Assembly (NCBI RefSeq): GCF_000422565.1 | Contig: NZ_AUMA01000007.1 | Location: 124,001-188,000, forward strand | Source of the DNA: Desulfovibrio aminophilus DSM 12254 | GTDB lineage: Bacteria; Desulfobacterota; Desulfovibrionia; Desulfovibrionales; Desulfovibrionaceae | Reading direction: 5' to 3' | DNA length: 64,000 nt | Shown: positions 25,216-33,130 of the stretch, in pieces | How the letters are laid out: each line of letters begins with the position of its first letter | Position numbering within the stretch: position 1 is the stretch's first letter | Program-made: the position numbers and the translations under genes | Notes under the pieces: generated by a model | Database searches by the model: none | Seen by the model: the letters and a program-made list of their open reading frames with translations, nothing else | Told to the model about the DNA's origin: nothing

Positions 25216-26946
25216 ATGTTGAAGATACTGCGCATCAACACCCGGACGCGGGAATACCGCTTCGAGGATCTGGGCGACTATGCCGGACTCGGCGGCCGCG
25301 CCCTGACCTCGCGCATGGTGGGTCGGGAGGTTCCGGCCGACTGTCACCCCCTGTCCGCGGCCAACAAGCTGGTCATGGCGGGGGGAATCCTGGCCTGCAC
25401 GAACGCGGCCAACTCCGGCCGCACCTCGGTGGGGGCCAAGTCGCCGCTCACCGGCGGCATCAAGGAGTCCAACGTGGGCGGCCAGTTCGCCCACAAGCTT
25501 CCCAAGCTGGGCCTGCTGGCCGTGGTCTTCGAGGACAAGCCCGCGGCCGATGCCCCCTTCGTCACCGTGCTGGTGAAGAAGGACTCGGTGGAGTTCCTGG
25601 ACGCCGCCGACATCGTGGGCAAGTGCAATTACGCGGCCCACGACGTGCTCAAGGCCCGCTTCGGCGAGAAGGTCGTCACGGCTCTCGTCGGCCCGGCCGG
25701 TGAGCAGTGTCTCATGGCCTCCAACATCCAGTTCTCCGACCCCGACGGCCGTCCCAGCCGTTCGGCGGGTCGCGGCGGCCTGGGCGCGGTCATGGGCTCC
25801 AAGAAGATCAAGGCCGTGATCCTCGACCCCGAGGCCAAGGACGCCGTGGAAATGGCCGATCCCGAGAAGTTCAAGGTCGCCCGCAAGCGTTGGACCGACA
25901 TCCTCATGGGCCACCCGGTCACGAGCCAGGGGCTGCCCACCTACGGCACGGCCATCCTGGTGAACATCATCAACGAGGCCGGGGCCCTGCCGACCAAGAA
26001 CTTCCGCACCGGCCGCTTCGACGGCGCGCAGAAGATCAGCGGCGAAACCATGACCGAAACCATCAAGGCCCGCAAGGGAGCCTACAAGCACGGCTGCCAC
26101 ACGGGCTGCGTGATCCAGTGCTCGCAGATATACAACGACAAGAACGGCGAGTATCTGACCACCGGCTTCGAGTATGAAACCATCTGGGGCTTCGGGGCCA
26201 ACCTCCTGATCGACGACCTGGATGACATCGCCACCATGGACCGCACTTGCGACGAGATCGGCCTGGACACCATCGAGATGGCCAACACCATGGCCATGGC
26301 CATGGAAGCCGGATTGGTTCCCTGGGGCGACAGCAAGGGCGCGATCAACCTGCTCAGGAAGGTCGGCACCAACGATCCCCTGGGCCGCATTCTGGGCAAC
26401 GGCACGGTCTTCACGGCCCAGGCCTTCGGCGTGGACCGCGTACCCGTGGTCAAGAACCAAGCCCTGCCCGCCTACGACCCGCGCGCGGTCAAGGGCGTGG
26501 GCGTGACTTACGCCACCACCACCATGGGAGCGGATCACACCGCTGGATACGCGGTGTGCCAGAACATCCTCAAGGTGGGCGGCGACGTGGACACCCTGGG
26601 CAAGGCGGGCCAAGTGGAGATATCCAAGAACCTCCAGGTGGCCACCGCCGCCGTGGATTCCTTGGGCCTGTGCCTGTTCGTGGCCTTCGCCGTCCTGGAT
26701 ACCCCGGACGCCCTCCAGGTGATCGCGGACATGGTTTCCGGGCTCATCGGCAAGCCCTACTCCGTGGACGACATCGTGGGCCTGGGTGTGAACTGCCTGA
26801 AGGACGAGCTGGCCTTCAACAAGGGCGCGGGGTTCACCAAGGAGCATGACCAGCTGCCGGCCTTCTTCCGCAACGAGCCGCTGCCCCCGCACAACACGGT
26901 GTGGGATTTCAGCACCGACGAGATGCAGGCCGCCAAGGTCGGCTGA
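25216..26946 (+). CDS. aor: Aldehyde:ferredoxin oxidoreductase (tungsten-pterin type)
   Basis: A 576-residue enzyme that oxidises aldehydes to acids with ferredoxin, using a bis-pterin tungsten (or molybdenum) centre and one [4Fe-4S] cluster. The N-terminal domain has GGRALTSRM and SGRTSVGAKSPLTGG. The cluster cysteines are C294, C298 and C302 (GCHTGCVIQC) with C527 in GVNCLKDE as the fourth; the first gap is three residues rather than the two of Pyrococcus AOR. TTMGADHTAGYAV is a pterin-site signature of the family. AAGGAG precedes the ATG. It leads a tight cluster of sulfur-transfer-like genes. Confidence 0.93.
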   Translation: MLKILRINTRTREYRFEDLGDYAGLGGRALTSRMVGREVPADCHPLSAANKLVMAGGILACTNAANSGRTSVGAKSPLTGGIKESNVGGQFAHKLPKLGLLAVVFEDKPAADAPFVTVLVKKDSVEFLDAADIVGKCNYAAHDVLKARFGEKVVTALVGPAGEQCLMASNIQFSDPDGRPSRSAGRGGLGAVMGSKKIKAVILDPEAKDAVEMADPEKFKVARKRWTDILMGHPVTSQGLPTYGTAILVNIINEAGALPTKNFRTGRFDGAQKISGETMTETIKARKGAYKHGCHTGCVIQCSQIYNDKNGEYLTTGFEYETIWGFGANLLIDDLDDIATMDRTCDEIGLDTIEMANTMAMAMEAGLVPWGDSKGAINLLRKVGTNDPLGRILGNGTVFTAQAFGVDRVPVVKNQALPAYDPRAVKGVGVTYATTTMGADHTAGYAVCQNILKVGGDVDTLGKAGQVEISKNLQVATAAVDSLGLCLFVAFAVLDTPDALQVIADMVSGLIGKPYSVDDIVGLGVNCLKDELAFNKGAGFTKEHDQLPAFFRNEPLPPHNTVWDFSTDEMQAAKVG

Positions 26947-26970
26947 GCGTTTTCCCGCGACGACAGAACA

Positions 26971-27000
26971 GGGGGCCCGGGGCGGATGCTTCGGGCCCCC
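26971..27000 (+). terminator. Hairpin between aor and the sulfur-carrier gene
   Basis: GGGGGCCCG (26971-26979) pairs exactly with CGGGCCCCC (26992-27000) with a 12-base loop and only three T's after it. It probably attenuates or protects the aor message, giving less of the downstream genes. Confidence 0.55.
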
Positions 27001-27054
27001 TTTGCGTCTCCGTCGGCTTTTGACCAACGCCGCCGGAAAAGATAGGAGTGCCCC

Positions 27055-27282
27055 ATGCACATCAGCGTGAGATGCTTCGCCCAGCTGGTCACGAATCAGC
27101 CCGAGAACCCCGAGCACTTTCCCGTGGCCGACGGGGAAACCGTGGGCCGGGTCATGGAGCGCCTCGGCCTGCCCGAGACCGAGGTCAAGCTCATCTTCGT
27201 CAACGGCGTCAAGGCTGGGACCGGAACCGTGCTCAGGGACGGGGACCGCCTCGGACTGTTCCCGGCAGTGGGCGGGGGCTGA
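27055..27282 (+). CDS. MoaD/ThiS-family sulfur carrier of the AOR locus
   Basis: A 75-residue beta-grasp protein ending Val-Gly-Gly-Gly, the C-terminus needed for adenylation and thiocarboxylation. VGRVMERLGLP, KLIFVNGVKAG and LRDGDRLGLFPAVGGG follow the MoaD/ThiS layout. It lies 108 bases after aor and one base before an E1-like gene, the standard carrier-activator pairing. By position it probably supplies sulfur to the dithiolene of the pterin cofactor of this AOR or to another product of the locus. AGGAGTGCCCC precedes the ATG. Confidence 0.85.
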   Translation: MHISVRCFAQLVTNQPENPEHFPVADGETVGRVMERLGLPETEVKLIFVNGVKAGTGTVLRDGDRLGLFPAVGGG

Positions 27283-27283
27283 G

Positions 27284-28123
27284 GTGGACCTCGCCGGCGG
27301 AGTGGCGGCCGCCGCCGTCACGCGTGATCTGCCCGGAGGCCCCGTGCCGGTGCTTTCCCTGGAGGCCGGACGGGAGATCGCCCGGCTCTGTGGCGTCGCG
27401 GCACGGGACGTGGACGAATGCGCCCTGCGGCAAGGAGTCTGGCCCGAGCGTCATCTGCGCAACCACGCGGCTTGCACCGTCGTGGAGCAGCTCCGGCTCC
27501 TGACGGCGTGCGCGGCCGTGGTCGGCTTGGGCGGTCTGGGCGGGCATGTGCTGGAGCTTCTCGCGCGGGCCGGGGTGGGCCATATCCGGGCCTGCGACGG
27601 CGACCGCTTCGAGGCCACCAATCTGAACCGTCAGCTCCTGTCCACGGAAGACGGCCTGGGCGGCTCCAAGGCCGAGGCCGCGCGGAACCGCCTGGCGCGG
27701 ATCAATTCTTCCGTGGAGGCGGACGTGCGCGACGTTTTTCTGGACGAGGCGGGTATGCGGGAATTGCTTCACGGCGCGGATCTGGCCGTGGACTGCCTGG
27801 GCGGTTTGGCCCAGCGCAAGGCTCTGCAGGACGCGGCCCGGGATGTGGGCATCCCCCTGGTCACCGCGGCCATGGCCGGGCTGACCGCCTTCGTGGCCAC
27901 GGTGTTGCCCGGAGCAGCGGGACCGGCTGATTTTCTGGGCGGAGCCGGGCAGCCTTCCGGCGAGGACATTCTCGGCACTCCGCCGGAGAGCGTGGCCGTG
28001 GCCGCGGCGTTCCAGGGCGCCGAATGCCTGCGCCTGCTGCGCGGACGGACTTCGGCTCTGGACGGCCGGATGCTGGTCGTCGACCTGCGCTCCATGGCTT
28101 TCGAAACCCTGTCCCTGGGTTGA
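27284..28123 (+). CDS. ThiF/MoeB/HesA-family E1-like adenylyltransferase without zinc cysteines
   Basis: A 279-residue protein that should adenylate the C-terminus of the neighbouring carrier. The ATP site GLGGLGGHV starts near residue 81, with the acidic ACDGDRFEATNLNRQLL and the Lys in GGSKAEAA. About 75 residues precede the Rossmann core. The paired CxxC zinc motifs of MoeB and ThiF are missing, and no cysteine stands in the usual crossover loop after VDCLGG. The GTG start follows the carrier stop directly. It could also activate the TtuB-like carrier at 3233, since no other E1 is in the window. Confidence 0.83.
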   Translation: MDLAGGVAAAAVTRDLPGGPVPVLSLEAGREIARLCGVAARDVDECALRQGVWPERHLRNHAACTVVEQLRLLTACAAVVGLGGLGGHVLELLARAGVGHIRACDGDRFEATNLNRQLLSTEDGLGGSKAEAARNRLARINSSVEADVRDVFLDEAGMRELLHGADLAVDCLGGLAQRKALQDAARDVGIPLVTAAMAGLTAFVATVLPGAAGPADFLGGAGQPSGEDILGTPPESVAVAAAFQGAECLRLLRGRTSALDGRMLVVDLRSMAFETLSLG

Positions 28124-28136
28124 GGCGGAACCCGAC

Positions 28137-28364
28137 ATGTCGGTTCTGGCCCTGGGGCGTCAGCTACGGCCGTTCGGCGGACATCAGGCCTCGCGGGTCT
28201 GCATCATCTGCGGTCTGCTCTTCGAGCCCCGCTACGCCGAGGGCTGCGCCGAGTTGGAGGAGGACGCCTGGGTTTGTTCGCGCGCCTGCCGGGACGTGGC
28301 CTTCTATGACTACCGCGACGAGTGCGCTGACCTCGACGGTCTGCGGGCGCGGATTTTGGGCTGA
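28137..28364 (+). CDS. Small Cys-rich protein, possible zinc-binding partner
   Basis: A 75-residue protein of unknown function. Cysteines occur as CIIC near residue 22, one in EGCAEL, CSRAC near 47-51 and one in DECAD. The spacing resembles a treble-clef or ribbon zinc site. It lies 13 bases after the E1-like gene and 10 before the TrpF-like gene, so it belongs to the operon. Because the adjacent E1-like protein lacks its own zinc motifs, this protein might supply one in trans; that is a guess from position. Confidence 0.7.
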   Translation: MSVLALGRQLRPFGGHQASRVCIICGLLFEPRYAEGCAELEEDAWVCSRACRDVAFYDYRDECADLDGLRARILG

Positions 28365-28374
28365 GGCGGGGAAC

Positions 28375-29097
28375 ATGAATCCCATCATCCAGATCGCCGG
28401 GGTCAGGGATCTGGCCGAGGCCCGGATGCTTGCCCGTGCCGGGGCGACCCATGTGGGCATCCCCCTGCGCCTGGACGTGCATGCCCCGGACGTGAGCGAG
28501 GCCGAGGCCGCCGCCATCGTGCGCGGCCTGGGGAACGAGGCGGCGGTGGTCTGCATCACCTACGCCGTGGAGCCCCGCGAATTGGCCGAGCTGGCGGACT
28601 TTCTGGTGGTGGCGGGCATGCAGCTGCATGGGCCGGTGAGTCCCGGGCAGGCGGCCGAGCTGCGCCGCCTGCGGCCCGGGCTGTTTCTGATCAAGAGTCT
28701 GGTGGTGGCTCCCGGCCGGAGGGAGGCGCTCCACCGGGATGTGGAAGCCTTCGCACCATACGTGGACGCCTTCCTCACCGACACCTTCGACCCGGCCAGC
28801 GGCGCCAGCGGCGCCACGGGCAAGACCCATGACTGGTCCGTGAGCCGGGAGCTTGTGCTGTCCTCGCCCCGGCCCGTGATCCTGGCCGGAGGCCTGACGC
28901 CGGAGAACGTGGCCCGCGCGGTGCTTGAGGTGCGCCCGGCCGGGGTGGACGCACACACCGGGCTGGAGGACGCGTCGGGGCGCAAGGTCGAAACCCTGGC
29001 GCGCCGCTTCGCGGAGCAGGCCCGCGCGGCTTGGGCCGTGATGCGGTCGGAAGGCCCGGTTTCAGGGGGTGTTGCCTCTTTTCGGGGAACAGGGTAG
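28375..29097 (+). CDS. TrpF-like TIM barrel with the catalytic Cys replaced
   Basis: A 240-residue protein related to phosphoribosylanthranilate isomerase. The phosphate-binding end is intact (GATGKTHDWSV, ILAGGLTPENV, GVDAHTGLED). The enzyme's general base Cys in the KICG motif is Ala8 here (IQIAG), while the acid Asp is kept in FLTDT. There are no tryptophan genes nearby. I infer a paralogue acting on a different phosphorylated compound, possibly in the cofactor chemistry of the AOR locus. The last 20 residues after AWAVMR have no counterpart in TrpF. Confidence 0.78.
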   Translation: MNPIIQIAGVRDLAEARMLARAGATHVGIPLRLDVHAPDVSEAEAAAIVRGLGNEAAVVCITYAVEPRELAELADFLVVAGMQLHGPVSPGQAAELRRLRPGLFLIKSLVVAPGRREALHRDVEAFAPYVDAFLTDTFDPASGASGATGKTHDWSVSRELVLSSPRPVILAGGLTPENVARAVLEVRPAGVDAHTGLEDASGRKVETLARRFAEQARAAWAVMRSEGPVSGGVASFRGTG

Positions 29098-29163
29098 GGA
29101 TATTCCGGTTTTTCGGCCGTCTCGGGCGGATCGTCCGCCATTCCGGCCAGTTCAGGAGGGTGC

Positions 29164-29382
29164 ATGTCCAAAGAAGAAGCCATTGAAGTGGAAGGCGTCA
29201 TTCAGGAAGCCTTGCCCAACGCCATGTTTCGTGTGGAGCTGCAGAACGGTCACTCCATTCTCGGCCATATTTCCGGCAAGATGCGCAAACACTACATCCG
29301 CATCCTGCCCGGAGACAAGGTCAAGGTGGAACTTTCCCCCTACGATTTGACCCGGGGCCGGATCACCTTCCGCATGCGCTAG
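29164..29382 (+). CDS. infA: Translation initiation factor IF-1
   Basis: A 72-residue S1/OB-fold protein that occupies the ribosomal A site during initiation. The sequence is canonical: [35 protein letters not shown], and the ending [16 protein letters not shown] lies 6 bases before the ATG. It follows the AOR operon by 66 bases and is probably expressed separately. Confidence 0.98.
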   Translation: MSKEEAIEVEGVIQEALPNAMFRVELQNGHSILGHISGKMRKHYIRILPGDKVKVELSPYDLTRGRITFRMR

Positions 29383-29384
29383 GC

Positions 29385-29403
29385 GGGCCGCCTCCGGCGG
29401 CCC
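29385..29403 (+). terminator. Short GC hairpin after infA
   Basis: GGGCCGCC (29385-29392) and GGCGGCCC (29396-29403) form an exact 8-bp stem with a 3-base loop, two bases after the stop codon. There is no T-run. Confidence 0.45.
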
Positions 29404-29499
29404 GTGCGACGCCGTCCGTCCTTGCGGTCGGCGTTGTACCCCTTTTCCCCCAGCCACATTCTTGCCTGTCCGCCCTCCGGCGGGTATTCTGCTTCGTGT

Positions 29500-29516
29500 C
29501 CGCGCCTTCGGCGCGG
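29500..29516 (+). promoter_or_regulatory. cUUCGg-capped hairpin in the cold-shock leader
   Basis: CCGCGCC (29500-29506), TTC and GGCGCGG (29510-29516) make an exact stem closed by the very stable C(TTCG)G loop. It ends next to the GGGAGG ribosome site of the cold-shock gene, where it could affect translation. Confidence 0.45.
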
Positions 29517-29527
29517 CGGGAGGCGCG

Positions 29528-29749
29528 ATGCGGCAAAACGGCGTGGTCAGCTGGTTCGACGAGCGCAAGGGCTTCGGCTTCATCACCGACTCGGAAGGCC
29601 GGGATGTCTTCGTGCATTACAGCGAGATCGTGCGTGAGGGCTTCCAGACGTTGGAAGAGGGGGAGCGGGTGAGCTTCGAACTGGCCTCGGGAGGTGAAGC
29701 CCGCAAGGCCCAGAACGTGGTTCCTCTCCGGCAGTCGTCCATGCTCTGA
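29528..29749 (+). CDS. Cold-shock domain protein (CspA family)
   Basis: A 73-residue single OB-fold RNA/DNA chaperone. RNP1 is KGFGFITD and RNP2 is VFVHYSEI; the first strand is [11 protein letters not shown]. It ends with a short [10 protein letters not shown] tail. GGGAGG lies 5 bases before the ATG at 29528; the frame opens earlier but without a ribosome site. It may be induced by cold or stress, but the sequence shows only a structured leader. Confidence 0.93.
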   Translation: MRQNGVVSWFDERKGFGFITDSEGRDVFVHYSEIVREGFQTLEEGERVSFELASGGEARKAQNVVPLRQSSML

Positions 29750-29796
29750 TTGTTTTGTGTCGGCTTCATCGGCATGAAATAAAAGGATATTGATTC

Positions 29797-30132
29797 TTAG
29801 ACACCCGCGGTATCGCGGGTCCGCTCCACGGCTTGGTCGCCGCTGACCGTGCGCGCGGTCCAGGCGTTGCCGCGCACCGTATAGCGGGTCAGCCGCCACT
29901 CGATCTGGTCGATGCAGTCCAGCTTGCCCCAGCCTTCGGGCGGCATGAGCCGAACCACTTCGTCCAGGAACGGCTCCACGTCGATGTAGCAGCCTTCGTA
30001 ATCCACGGAGAGCACACCGTCCCGGAACACGATCTTGGTGAAGGGCGAGCCGGGGCGCAGGCGTTCCGCGTCCTCTCCGCTCAACCCGTGAAAGTCGCCA
30101 TAGGCGCGCACGGCCTCCAGTGCGGCTCCCAT
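29797..30132 (-). CDS. Small protein of unknown function after lpxB
   Basis: A 111-residue soluble protein that I do not recognise. It has a compact mixed alpha/beta pattern with several aromatic residues (AYGDFHGL, WGKLDCIDQIEWRLTRY) and one or two isolated cysteines. AGGAG lies 6 bases before the ATG, and the start is 9 bases after the lpxB stop, so it is co-expressed with lpxB. No membrane segment or export signal is visible. Confidence 0.7.
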   Translation of the reverse strand: MGAALEAVRAYGDFHGLSGEDAERLRPGSPFTKIVFRDGVLSVDYEGCYIDVEPFLDEVVRLMPPEGWGKLDCIDQIEWRLTRYTVRGNAWTARTVSGDQAVERTRDTAGV

Positions 30133-30141
30133 CCGAAACTC

Positions 30142-31266
30142 CTAGAGGGTCTTGAGGTCGTCGAGAATGATTCCGGCCGCGCGATCCGCCGCTCCGGGCT
30201 CGCCGACCATGTCGCGCAGGCGGGCCAACTCCTCGCGGATCACCGCCAGGCTCGTGCCGTTGGAGAGCCACATGCGGCCGATGGAGGCCATGACCGGGGC
30301 CCGGGCCTCCTCCTGGATGAGTTCTGGAAAGATCTTCTTGTCCAGGATGAGGTTGGGCAGGCCGATGAACTTCACGTTGATGAGCCGCCGGGCCAGGAAA
30401 TAGGACAGTCCCGACAGCTTGTAGGCGATGATGGTGGGCGTGCCGATGAGCGCCGACTCCAGACTCACCGTGCCCGAGGCGGCCAGGAGGAACTGGCTGC
30501 GGCGCATGGCCTGGTAGCGCTCCGCGGGCTCCACGATGTCCACTTCTAGATCCTCGGGCCAGAAACGCAGGAGCATGTCGCGGTCCACTCCCGGGGCCCG
30601 GACCAGGGAGAAGGACAACCCCGGCCGGTCGGCGGCCAGCAGGCGCGCGGCTTCGGCGAACTCCGGCAGGAGTCCCTCGATTTCCTTGCGTCGCGAGCCC
30701 GGCAGGACGCCCACCCGGCCCGGTTCGGGCTCCAGGCGGTCCAGCTCGGCCAGGGGAATCTGGTCCAGCAGGGGATGGCCCACGTAGTCCGCGTCCATGC
30801 CCCGCCGGTGGTAGAAGTCCTTCTCGAAGGGCAGGATGCAGAGTACGCGGCGCACGTTCTTGCGCAGGAATTCCACCCGGCCCGAGCGCCAGGCCCAGAC
30901 CTGGGGGCTGACGAAGTAGTAGACCGGGATGCCCAGGGCGCGAGCGCGGCGCACCACGTGGAAGTGGAAATCCGGGCAGTCGATGACCACCACGGCGCTG
31001 GGCCGGACGGTCTCGAAGGCCCGGCGCGTGTCGCGCAGGAGCTTGAGGATGCGCGGCAGGCCGGTGATGATTTCGGTGCCCCCCACCAGGGATATCTGGC
31101 GCATGGAGAAGCGCAGGTCCACTCCGGCGTCGCGCATGGCCGAGCCGCCCATTCCAGCCAGGGACAACTCCGGCCGCCGGGCCAGCAGGGCCCGGGCCAG
31201 CAGCGCACCGTGCAGGTCGCCGGAAGCTTCCCCGGCGCTGATCCAGATGGTTGTTTTTTCGCCCAT
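30142..31266 (-). CDS. lpxB: Lipid-A-disaccharide synthase
   Basis: A 374-residue GT19 enzyme that joins UDP-diacylglucosamine and lipid X on the inner membrane. The start WISAGEASGDLHGALLARAL is diagnostic; IDCPDFHFHVV and YFVSPQVWAWR follow, and the C-terminal half has VGVLPGSRRKEIEGLLP for the nucleotide sugar. This shows an LPS-bearing Gram-negative cell. It diverges from a sugar dehydrogenase gene across 138 bases and leads a small unknown gene. Confidence 0.96.
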   Translation of the reverse strand: MGEKTTIWISAGEASGDLHGALLARALLARRPELSLAGMGGSAMRDAGVDLRFSMRQISLVGGTEIITGLPRILKLLRDTRRAFETVRPSAVVVIDCPDFHFHVVRRARALGIPVYYFVSPQVWAWRSGRVEFLRKNVRRVLCILPFEKDFYHRRGMDADYVGHPLLDQIPLAELDRLEPEPGRVGVLPGSRRKEIEGLLPEFAEAARLLAADRPGLSFSLVRAPGVDRDMLLRFWPEDLEVDIVEPAERYQAMRRSQFLLAASGTVSLESALIGTPTIIAYKLSGLSYFLARRLINVKFIGLPNLILDKKIFPELIQEEARAPVMASIGRMWLSNGTSLAVIREELARLRDMVGEPGAADRAAGIILDDLKTL

Positions 31267-31404
31267 CCGGCGAATCTAGCCGCAACGGTTCCCGGCCGCA
31301 AGAGTGACCGTCGTTCCGGCCAGGTTGCCATTCCGGCCGCGAGCGGTTAGGTACCGGAATCCCCCGGGTTGGTCCCGGAAAACGCCAAGAGGGACGGTGC
31401 GAAT

Positions 31405-32322
31405 ATGAAGGTCGGCGTCATTGGTCTCGGCTGGATGGGCCGGGTGCATCTGCGCAATTATAGTGAAATGCCCGGTGTGGAAGTCGCCGGAGTGGTGGAC
31501 ACGAACCGGGAAGTCCTGGATGAGGTCGCCAAGCAGTTCGACGTGCCGGTGCATACGGAGATTCAGGCTCTTCTGGACAAGGATCTGGACGCGGTGAGCG
31601 TCTGCGTGCCCACCTTCCTGCATCACGAGGTGGGTCTGGCCGTGCTCGGCCGGGGCATCCCGGCTCTCATCGAGAAGCCCTTGGCGGCCACCGAGGCCGA
31701 GGGCACGGAACTGGTGGCTCTGGCCCGGCAAAAGAACCTGCCGCTCATGGTCGGCCATGTGGAGCGCTTCAACCCGGCCGTGCAGCGGGTCAAGCAACTG
31801 GTGGGCGACGACGTCATCTCCATCCAGATCGAGCGCGTGGGCCCATATCCGCCGCGCATCCAGGACGTGGGCGTGATCAAGGATCTGGGCTCCCACGACA
31901 TCGACCTCATCCGCTTCATCACCGGCTCGGAGTACGAGCAGGTCTACGCCGTGACCTCCAAGACTTTGGGCAAGCACGAGGACTCGGCGCTCATCACGGC
32001 CCGGATGACCAACGGCGTCCTGGCCTCCATCAACACGAACTGGGTCACGCCCTACAAGTCGCGCAAGATCCACGTGGCCTGCAAGAGCAAGTACATCGAG
32101 GCCAATCTCGTGACCCAGGAAGTGAAGGAGTACAGCCAGTTCTCCACCTACGACAAGAGCTACAGCGTACGCGAGTGGCCGCTGATCTACCGCGAACCGG
32201 TCAAGGAGGAACTGAACCAGTTCCTGCGCGCCGTGCGCGAGGGAACCCCCGTGCCCATCAGCGGTGATGACGGATTGGTGGTGCTCAAGACCATTGAGAA
32301 GGTTTTGGCTTGCGCCTGCTGA
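31405..32322 (+). CDS. Gfo/Idh/MocA-family sugar oxidoreductase
   Basis: A 305-residue NAD(P)-dependent dehydrogenase acting on a sugar or sugar nucleotide. The Rossmann start is VGVIGLGWMGRVHLRNY; the EKPLAATE motif holds the catalytic-region Lys; GHVERFNPAV and LGSHDIDLIRF are typical. Relatives beside lipid A genes include UDP-GlcNAc 3-dehydrogenase GnnA, which makes the 3-amino sugar of amide-linked lipid A, and WlbA-type enzymes. The divergent lpxB supports that idea, but the partner aminotransferase is not here. A weak TTGCCA-N17-TAGGTA promoter lies at 31325-31353. Confidence 0.82.
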   Translation: MKVGVIGLGWMGRVHLRNYSEMPGVEVAGVVDTNREVLDEVAKQFDVPVHTEIQALLDKDLDAVSVCVPTFLHHEVGLAVLGRGIPALIEKPLAATEAEGTELVALARQKNLPLMVGHVERFNPAVQRVKQLVGDDVISIQIERVGPYPPRIQDVGVIKDLGSHDIDLIRFITGSEYEQVYAVTSKTLGKHEDSALITARMTNGVLASINTNWVTPYKSRKIHVACKSKYIEANLVTQEVKEYSQFSTYDKSYSVREWPLIYREPVKEELNQFLRAVREGTPVPISGDDGLVVLKTIEKVLACAC

Positions 32323-32346
32323 ACGCGTCGCCGACGAGAATGAAGG

Positions 32347-32381
32347 ACGCCGCCCCGGGATGCCGGGGCGGCGTTTTTTTT
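32347..32381 (+). terminator. Strong rho-independent terminator
   Basis: ACGCCGCCCCGG (32347-32358) and CCGGGGCGGCGT (32363-32374) form an exact 12-bp stem with a GATG loop, followed by eight T's from 32374. It ends the sugar dehydrogenase transcript. Confidence 0.95.
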
Positions 32382-32386
32382 CGGGA

Positions 32387-33025
32387 TCAGCGCGCGGCCA
32401 GACGGGCGCGGTCGACGGAGAGGGGCGTCAGATACGCGGTCACGCCCGGGCCGGGCAGTCCGGCCAGCGCGTTCTGGAGTCGCCGTTGTTCGGCTTCGTC
32501 GGCCACGTAAGCCAGAACCACCACATGCCGCCCCACGACCTCCACGCGCAGACGCTGGGGCCGGACGCCGCCCAGAGCGGCTAGGCGGGCCTTGACCGTG
32601 TCGGCCAGGGCGGCCTGACGGGCGGGCGGCAGCGTCTCCTCCGGCGACACGAGGCAGCGCGTCACGGACTTGACGCCCGGCATGCTGGAGGCAGCCAGGG
32701 TGACCAGCCTGCGTTCCTCTTCCGAGCGAACGGAGCCCAGGAGGTAGATCTCTCCACCGTAGCACAGGGGCTTCACCTGGGCGTAGTGGGTGCGGGGATC
32801 TTCGTGCAGGCGGCTGCGCACGGCGTCCTCCAGGCGCATGTCCGCGCCAGGATCGCCGTCCACCCTGGATCTGGGGAAATACTCGTCGGTCAGCCTGTAG
32901 CCGGAATAGGCCGTGTTGGCGTACTGGGCCACGGTCAGGCCCTCGCTGATGGGCAATGCCGCGCACCCCTGCATGACGGTGGCGCCCGTCAGGAGGAGCA
33001 GGAGTATGAGGAGCGGTTGCCGCAT
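32387..33025 (-). CDS. BON-domain lipoprotein
   Basis: A 212-residue envelope protein. Residues 1-20 form a signal peptide with the lipobox VMQGC, so it is likely a lipid-anchored periplasmic or outer-membrane protein. Two BON-like repeats follow: one from LEDAVRSRLHEDP to VKSVTRCL, and a second from ALADTVKARLAALGG to PGVTAYLTP. OsmY, DolP and similar proteins bind membranes or stabilise the envelope with such domains. AAGGAAAAGG precedes the ATG at 33025. The exact role here is unknown. Confidence 0.82.
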   Translation of the reverse strand: MRQPLLILLLLLTGATVMQGCAALPISEGLTVAQYANTAYSGYRLTDEYFPRSRVDGDPGADMRLEDAVRSRLHEDPRTHYAQVKPLCYGGEIYLLGSVRSEEERRLVTLAASSMPGVKSVTRCLVSPEETLPPARQAALADTVKARLAALGGVRPQRLRVEVVGRHVVVLAYVADEAEQRRLQNALAGLPGPGVTAYLTPLSVDRARLAAR

Positions 33026-33130
33026 GGCCTTTTCCTTGTCCGGGCATGGCCCGGGCTGGGGTTCAGCGTCGCGGAAACCCTTTTGCAAAAAACGGTCCTG
33101 TCCTCATCACATATGCATTTCACGTCGGAA

